From positions 1 to 64,000 of the forward strand of contig JBHEOO010000013.1 of the NCBI GenBank assembly GCA_046260765.1: a stretch of DNA of 64,000 nt, given 5' to 3'. Positions 59,712 through 64,000 of the stretch are shown one piece after another (the first letter of the stretch is position 1; each line of letters begins with the position of its first letter). The translations under genes were made by a program, and so were the position numbers. The notes beneath the pieces are model-generated. The model did no database searches and was not told the origin of the DNA. It worked only from the letters and a program-made list of their open reading frames with translations. The stretch comes from Chromatocurvus sp046260765 (GTDB lineage: Bacteria > Pseudomonadota > Gammaproteobacteria > Pseudomonadales > Halieaceae).

Positions 59712-59828
59712 CGCGGGGTATCGCTGCGGGCATCGGTTTCGGGGCGTGAAGAAAGCGTTTTCGCCCGGCTTTTGATCGTGTTTCGCCAGAGTATGCTGGC
59801 TGTGCTGTTGGATCGCGCGGCCTATCAA

Positions 59829-59857
59829 TTGTCTTGAGTGCGGCGTGGGACTATACT
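59829..59857 (+). promoter_or_regulatory. Sigma-70 promoter of sdhCDAB
   Basis: TTGTCT (59829-59834), 17-bp spacer, TATACT (59852-59857). The predicted transcript begins near 59864, about 68 bases before the sdhC GTG start. Confidence 0.75.
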
Positions 59858-59931
59858 GCGCCGCGGCTTTGAAGGTCGGTACGCCCACCGTGAACGCCGC
59901 CCCCTCATACTCGACAACATGGATTATTGCT

Positions 59932-60306
59932 GTGAAGGATAACCGCCCCGTCAACCTGGACATTGGCTCCATGCGCCTTCCTATTACCGCATGGGCCTCA
60001 ATTACTCACCGCGTCTCAGGCGTCTTCCTCTTTGCCGCCAGTGTACTGATGTTGTGGGCGCTGGATCTCAGTCTGCGCTCGCCGGACAGCTTCGACCGTC
60101 TCGCAGATGTGCTCTCGGGCGGCGCCGCCAGGCTGGTGCTCTGGCTGGTTGCCACCGGTCTTTTATATCACTCGATTGCTGGGGTTCGTCACCTCGTCAT
60201 GGATGGTGGTATCGGAGAATCCATGGCTGGCGGTATTCTTGGAGCCCGCGTGGTCATCGTGTCAACACTTATACTGTCGCTTTTTCTGGGGGTCTGGCTA
60301 TGGTAA
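59932..60306 (+). CDS. sdhC: Succinate dehydrogenase cytochrome b556 subunit
   Basis: A 124-residue membrane anchor. It begins KDNRPVNLDIGSMRLPITAWASITHRVSGVFLF, with the conserved Ser and Arg near the quinone site and haem-ligand histidine in LLYHSIAGVRHLVMD. Three transmembrane helices. GTG 59932 is chosen as start by family; the frame upstream lies over the promoter. sdhD begins inside its last codons. Confidence 0.93.
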   Translation: MKDNRPVNLDIGSMRLPITAWASITHRVSGVFLFAASVLMLWALDLSLRSPDSFDRLADVLSGGAARLVLWLVATGLLYHSIAGVRHLVMDGGIGESMAGGILGARVVIVSTLILSLFLGVWLW

Positions 60307-60662
60307 AGGCAATTACGAGTTTCGGCCGCTCGGGCGTTTCCGATTGGTTGGTGCAGCGAGTCACTGCCGTTATCCTTCTGGCGTACTTTTTGTTTGTCAC
60401 CTGGGTGTTGCTTGCCGGCGTGTCTTACGCGGAATGGAAAAGTCTGTTTGAGACGACCTGGATGCGGGTCTTCAGCCTGATGGCCCTGTTCTCGTTCGGC
60501 GCGCATGCCTGGATAGGTATATGGTCAGTACTGACCGACTACGTTACGGAAAGGATGCTGGGTAGTAAGGGCAATGTACTTCGTATTGCCGCCCAGTTAT
60601 CGACATCGCTTGTGTTGTTTGTCTACGTTATCTGGGGTGTCCAGATTCTCTGGGGTAATTAG
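60300..60662 (+). CDS. sdhD: Succinate dehydrogenase hydrophobic membrane anchor
   Basis: A 120-residue three-helix protein: SGVSDWLVQRVTAVILLAYFLF, then the haem-ligand histidine in FGAHAWIGIWSVLTDYV. The ATG overlaps the sdhC stop by 7 bp with GGGGGT upstream. Forms the membrane part of complex II with SdhC. Confidence 0.93.
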   Translation: MVKAITSFGRSGVSDWLVQRVTAVILLAYFLFVTWVLLAGVSYAEWKSLFETTWMRVFSLMALFSFGAHAWIGIWSVLTDYVTERMLGSKGNVLRIAAQLSTSLVLFVYVIWGVQILWGN

Positions 60663-60672
60663 GATTCGATTT

Positions 60673-62445
60673 ATGTCAACGATACGAACCATTTCATTTG
60701 ACGGTGTGATCGTCGGTGGCGGAGGCGCAGGTATGCGTGCCGCACTCCAGCTTGCTCAGTCCGGATACAAGACAGCGGTCATTACGAAGGTGTTTCCCAC
60801 GCGCTCGCACACGGTGTCTGCCCAGGGCGGCATCACCTGCGCCATCGCCAGCGACGATCCCAATGATGACTGGCGCTGGCACATGTACGACACCGTCAAG
60901 GGGTCTGACTACATCGGCGACCAGGACGCCATCGAGTACATGACCAGCGTCGGGCCAGAGGCGATTTTCGAGCTCGAGCACATGGGCCTGCCGTTCTCTC
61001 GCACTGAAGAGGGTCGCATTTATCAACGCCCCTTCGGCGGTCAGTCCAAGGATTTCGGTAAGGGCGGGCAGGCGGCACGCACCTGTGCTGCAGCTGATCG
61101 TACAGGTCACGCTCTGCTGCACACGCTCTACCAGAACAATATGAAGAACAACACTGTCTTCTTTAATGAGTGGTTTGCCACGGACATCGTCAAGAATAGC
61201 GACGGTGCTGTGGTCGGCGTAATGGCAATCTGCATCGAGACCGGCGAAACGGTTTATGTCAAATCCCGCGCCACGGTATTCGCAACGGGCGGGGCAGGAC
61301 GCATCTACGCCTCCACCACCAACGCCCACATCAACACCGGCGACGGCATTGGCATGGCCCTGCGCGCTGGCTTCCCGGTTCAGGACATGGAAATGTGGCA
61401 ATTCCACCCCACTGGCATCTACGGTGCCGGTACGCTGGTAACCGAGGGTTGCCGTGGTGAGGGTGGCTATCTGATAAACAAGGATGGCGAGCGCTTCATG
61501 GAGCGGTATGCACCGAACGCAAAGGATCTGGCGGGCCGCGACGTGGTGGCGCGTTCCATGGTTCTCGAGATCCTTGAGGGCCGCGGCTGTGGCCCGGAAG
61601 GCGACCATGTGTTCCTCAAGCTGGATCACCTTGGCGAGGAAGTGCTGGAGAGCCGTCTGCCGGGTATTTGCGAGCTGTCCCGTACTTTCGCACATGCCGA
61701 CCCGGTCAAGGAGCCTATTCCGGTGGTGCCTACCTGCCACTACATGATGGGCGGCATTCCGACCAACGTGAATGGCCAGGCCATTACAGTGGATGCCGAG
61801 GGCAACGACCATATCATCCCCGGTCTGTACGCCTGTGGCGAGGTGGCCTGTGTATCAGTTCACGGCGCCAACCGCCTCGGCGGTAATTCGCTTCTGGACC
61901 TCGTTGTTTTCGGCCGCGCATCCGGTAAGTTTATCGAGAATGCACTGCGAGAGGGCATCGATATGCGCGACGCCTCCGCTGACGATATTGACCAGGCAAG
62001 CCAGATGCTGACCCGCTTGAACGCCTCCAGCGGCGGTGAAAAGGTGTCAGACCTGCGCAAAGAACTACAGAACACCATGCAGAACTATTTTGGCGTGTTC
62101 CGCAAAGGCGAGTTCATGCAGGAGGGTATCCGCAAGCTTGACGATCTGCGCCAGCGCATCGCCAACGTACACCTTGAGGATAAGTCGCAGGCATTCAATA
62201 CCGCCAGGATAGAGTGCCTGGAGCTGCAGAACCTGTTTGAAGTGGCCGAGGCGACCGCTATCGCCGCAGAGGCGCGCAACGAAAGCCGTGGCGCCCACGC
62301 GCGGGATGATTTCAAGGAGCGCGACGACGCCAACTGGCTCTGCCATTCCATGTATTACCCCGGTGACAAGCGCGTCGGCAAACGCGACGTCAATTTTGCA
62401 CCGAAGACAGTTGCTACTTTCGAGCCCATGGCTCGAACCTACTAA
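60673..62445 (+). CDS. sdhA: Succinate dehydrogenase flavoprotein subunit
   Basis: A 590-residue flavoprotein that oxidises succinate to fumarate. FAD dinucleotide fold IVGGGGAGMRAALQLA, covalent-FAD histidine in TRSHTVSAQGGI, active-site parts QFHPTGIYGAG, RYAPNAKDLAGRDVVARSM and HGANRLGGNSLLDLVVFGR. The start at 60673 has AGGA upstream and gives the standard family beginning. Middle gene of sdhCDAB. Confidence 0.97.
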   Translation: MSTIRTISFDGVIVGGGGAGMRAALQLAQSGYKTAVITKVFPTRSHTVSAQGGITCAIASDDPNDDWRWHMYDTVKGSDYIGDQDAIEYMTSVGPEAIFELEHMGLPFSRTEEGRIYQRPFGGQSKDFGKGGQAARTCAAADRTGHALLHTLYQNNMKNNTVFFNEWFATDIVKNSDGAVVGVMAICIETGETVYVKSRATVFATGGAGRIYASTTNAHINTGDGIGMALRAGFPVQDMEMWQFHPTGIYGAGTLVTEGCRGEGGYLINKDGERFMERYAPNAKDLAGRDVVARSMVLEILEGRGCGPEGDHVFLKLDHLGEEVLESRLPGICELSRTFAHADPVKEPIPVVPTCHYMMGGIPTNVNGQAITVDAEGNDHIIPGLYACGEVACVSVHGANRLGGNSLLDLVVFGRASGKFIENALREGIDMRDASADDIDQASQMLTRLNASSGGEKVSDLRKELQNTMQNYFGVFRKGEFMQEGIRKLDDLRQRIANVHLEDKSQAFNTARIECLELQNLFEVAEATAIAAEARNESRGAHARDDFKERDDANWLCHSMYYPGDKRVGKRDVNFAPKTVATFEPMARTY

Positions 62446-62456
62446 GAGGTAAATCC

Positions 62457-63164
62457 ATGTTGCAAGTCAGTATCTATCGTTACAACCCGGAGACTGATGC
62501 GGAGCCGCGCATGCAGGATTTCCAGGTCGACACGGGCGGCAAGGATGTCATGGTTCTTGACGTTCTCGAACAGATCAAGGCGCAGCAGGACAGCACGGTG
62601 ACCTATCGGCGCTCGTGTCGAGAGGGTGTGTGTGGCTCTGATGGGCTTAACATCAATGGCAAGAACGGCCTCGGTTGCATCACACCGCTGTCGGAAACAG
62701 TTCGCAACAACAGGCTTGTTATCCGCCCGCTGCCAGGACTGCCCGTGGTGCGCGACCTCGTGGTCGACATGAGCCTGTTCTACGCCCAGTATGAAAAAGT
62801 CCAGCCCTATCTGCAGAACAATACACCGGCGCCGGCCATTGAGCGCCTGCAATCGCCGGAGGATCGCGAAAAGCTGGACGGCCTCTACGAGTGCATTCTG
62901 TGTGCCTGCTGTTCGAGCAGCTGCCCCTCCTTCTGGTGGAACCCGGATCGTTTTATCGGTCCGGCCGGGCTGCTGCAGTCGTACCGCTTTCTCGCGGACA
63001 GCCGCGATACGGCGACGGAAGAGCGCCTGTCCCGGCTCGACGACCCCTTCAGCGTTTTCCGCTGTCACGGTATTCAGAACTGCGTGAATGTGTGTCCCAA
63101 GGGCTTGAATCCCACGCGGGCGATTGGTCATATTCGCAACATGCTGCTTTCGCGCGCCGCCTGA
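62457..63164 (+). CDS. sdhB: Succinate dehydrogenase iron-sulfur subunit
   Basis: A 235-residue Fe-S protein. [2Fe-2S] ligands are in SCREGVCGSDGLNINGKNGLGC, [4Fe-4S] in CILCACCSSSCPSFWW and [3Fe-4S] in CHGIQNCVNVCPKGLNP. It wires electrons from FAD to quinone. AGAGG lies 8 bp before the ATG. sucA follows after 111 bp. Confidence 0.97.
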   Translation: MLQVSIYRYNPETDAEPRMQDFQVDTGGKDVMVLDVLEQIKAQQDSTVTYRRSCREGVCGSDGLNINGKNGLGCITPLSETVRNNRLVIRPLPGLPVVRDLVVDMSLFYAQYEKVQPYLQNNTPAPAIERLQSPEDREKLDGLYECILCACCSSSCPSFWWNPDRFIGPAGLLQSYRFLADSRDTATEERLSRLDDPFSVFRCHGIQNCVNVCPKGLNPTRAIGHIRNMLLSRAA

Positions 63165-63275
63165 AGGCGCGCTGTCCCTTCTAACGAACGCAAGTTGCTG
63201 GCATAATACGTGCGCGGCAGTGCGCGACTCTGCGCGCTTTAAACCCGGTAAAAATCGACTCATCGGAAGGTCAGG

Positions 63276-64000
63276 ATGCAGCAGAGCACAATGGAGCGCC
63301 TCTGGCGTTCATCCCACATCGCCGGCGGTAACGCTGCGTATGTTGAAGACCTTTACGAATCCTACCTGAAAGATCCCAATACGGTACCGGAGCAGTGGCG
63401 CGATTACTTCGATAAGCTCCCCCTGGTGGAGTCCAGCGTCTCGCAGCTCAACGATATCCCGCATTCCGCCGTGCGCGACCGATTCGCACGTATCAGCAAG
63501 ATGCGGGTGCGCACTGAGGCGACGGTCGCTCACGACTCGCAGGCGACAGAGCACGAGCGCAAGCAGGTGCGAGTGGTCCAGCTCATCTCGGCGTATCGTC
63601 AGCGCGGGCACCAGAAGGCGAAGCTTGATCCCCTGGGCCTCGCCGCACGCGAGCATGTGGCAGACCTTGAGCTAGGCTTCCACTCTCTTTCCGAGGCTGA
63701 TCTCGACACTGTCTTCCAGGTTGGCAGCCTGCATATCGGGAGTGCAGATGCGTCGCTGGGTGAGATTGTCAATGCACTGGAGCGTACTTATTGCCACACG
63801 GTCGGTGCCGAATTCATGCACATTGTGGACACAGGCCAGCGCCACTGGATCATGACCCGCATGGAGTCCGTGCGCTCGTCGCCTGCCTATGGCCCGGATG
63901 TGCAGCGCCAGCTTCTGCGACGCTTGATCAAGGCTGAGGGTCTGGAAAAATCACTGGCGTCAAAGTACCCCGGTACCAAGCGGTTCGGGCTGGAGGGTGG
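63276..64000 (+). CDS. sucA: 2-oxoglutarate dehydrogenase E1 component (partial, runs off the right edge)
   Basis: The frame starts at ATG 63276, after GGAAGG, and is open to the end of the window (about 241 residues seen of an expected 930-950). The N-terminus STMERLWRSSHIAGGNAAYVEDLYESYL is typical of OdhA/SucA, and further on come SAYRQRGHQKAKLDPLGL and VGAEFMHIVDTGQRHWIMTRME. It decarboxylates 2-oxoglutarate with thiamine diphosphate, feeding succinyl-CoA to the cycle directly after sdh. Confidence 0.95.
   Translation, partial: MQQSTMERLWRSSHIAGGNAAYVEDLYESYLKDPNTVPEQWRDYFDKLPLVESSVSQLNDIPHSAVRDRFARISKMRVRTEATVAHDSQATEHERKQVRVVQLISAYRQRGHQKAKLDPLGLAAREHVADLELGFHSLSEADLDTVFQVGSLHIGSADASLGEIVNALERTYCHTVGAEFMHIVDTGQRHWIMTRMESVRSSPAYGPDVQRQLLRRLIKAEGLEKSLASKYPGTKRFGLEG

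Noticed and set aside
60694..61812. Open frame of 372 codons antisense to sdhA
   Set aside because: Shadow of sdhA; no recognisable domain or ribosome site.
1..64000. CRISPR arrays, tRNA or rRNA genes, insertion sequences, prophage
   Set aside because: Looked for direct-repeat arrays, cloverleaf-like segments, transposase or integrase motifs; found none I can support by eye.

Overview
This window is a stretch of GC-rich (about 60%) gammaproteobacterial chromosome. The gene content (psp regulon, ccmABCDEFGHI, smc-zipA-ligA, phoBR, gltA/sdhCDAB/sucA, tesA divergent from ybbA-ybbP) is typical of marine Gammaproteobacteria of the Cellvibrionales/Halieaceae (OM60/NOR5) type. That assignment is an inference from gene order and protein style; there is no rRNA gene here to test it. 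I see no tRNA or rRNA gene, insertion sequence, prophage or CRISPR array. Both ends cut a gene: a CNNM-family membrane protein at the left edge and sucA at the right edge.

Layout. 1-5.2 kb: CNNM protein, succinate-semialdehyde dehydrogenase, then the envelope-stress locus pspF divergent from pspABC with a recognisable sigma-54 promoter. 5.3-8 kb: three alpha/beta hydrolases, including S-formylglutathione hydrolase. 8-12.2 kb: tandem universal stress protein, polyphosphate kinase with a Pho-box-like site upstream, and a DUF808 membrane protein. 12.15-14.3 kb: a decayed fragment of a HerA-like ATPase (YjgR family) and a wax ester synthase/DGAT with a very basic histone-like tail. 14.3-19.3 kb: a PAS-GAF-PAS-GGDEF cyclase, a collapsed ECF-sigma/kinase locus, a Tll0287-like haem protein and a GltB-like FMN protein. 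19.4-22.65 kb: a leftward array of acidic lipoprotein, V4R/BchJ-like protein, BrxR/CapW-like WYL regulator and an OxyR-like LysR, ended by a terminator. 22.9-32.3 kb: periplasmic peroxiredoxin, MATE exporter, acyltransferase, MDR dehydrogenase, HAD phosphatase, OxyR, YgiQ radical-SAM protein, Kv-type channel. 32.3-37.7 kb: tesA, ybbA-ybbP, a TetR regulator and malate dehydrogenase.

37.9-45.8 kb: ttcA, then the complete cytochrome c maturation operon ccmABCDEFGHI, closed by a terminator. 45.9-53.1 kb: smc, zipA, ligA and a lytic-transglycosylase-like lipoprotein. 53.1-57.2 kb: phoB (with its own Pho box), phoR, phoU and hisC. 57.2-64 kb: a KAS III enzyme, gltA divergent from sdhCDAB with good sigma-70 promoters on both sides, and the start of sucA.

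Functional links. Phosphate control (phoBR-phoU) may connect to polyphosphate synthesis 44 kb away through matching Pho boxes. The TCA genes (mdh, gltA, sdh, sucA) and cytochrome c maturation indicate aerobic respiratory metabolism. The points most worth a second look are the histone-like tail on the wax synthase, the lipoprotein/V4R/WYL/LysR operon, a family of 7-bp-period intergenic repeats, and two gene remnants created by deletion (HerA-like; ECF sigma joined to kinase TPR).
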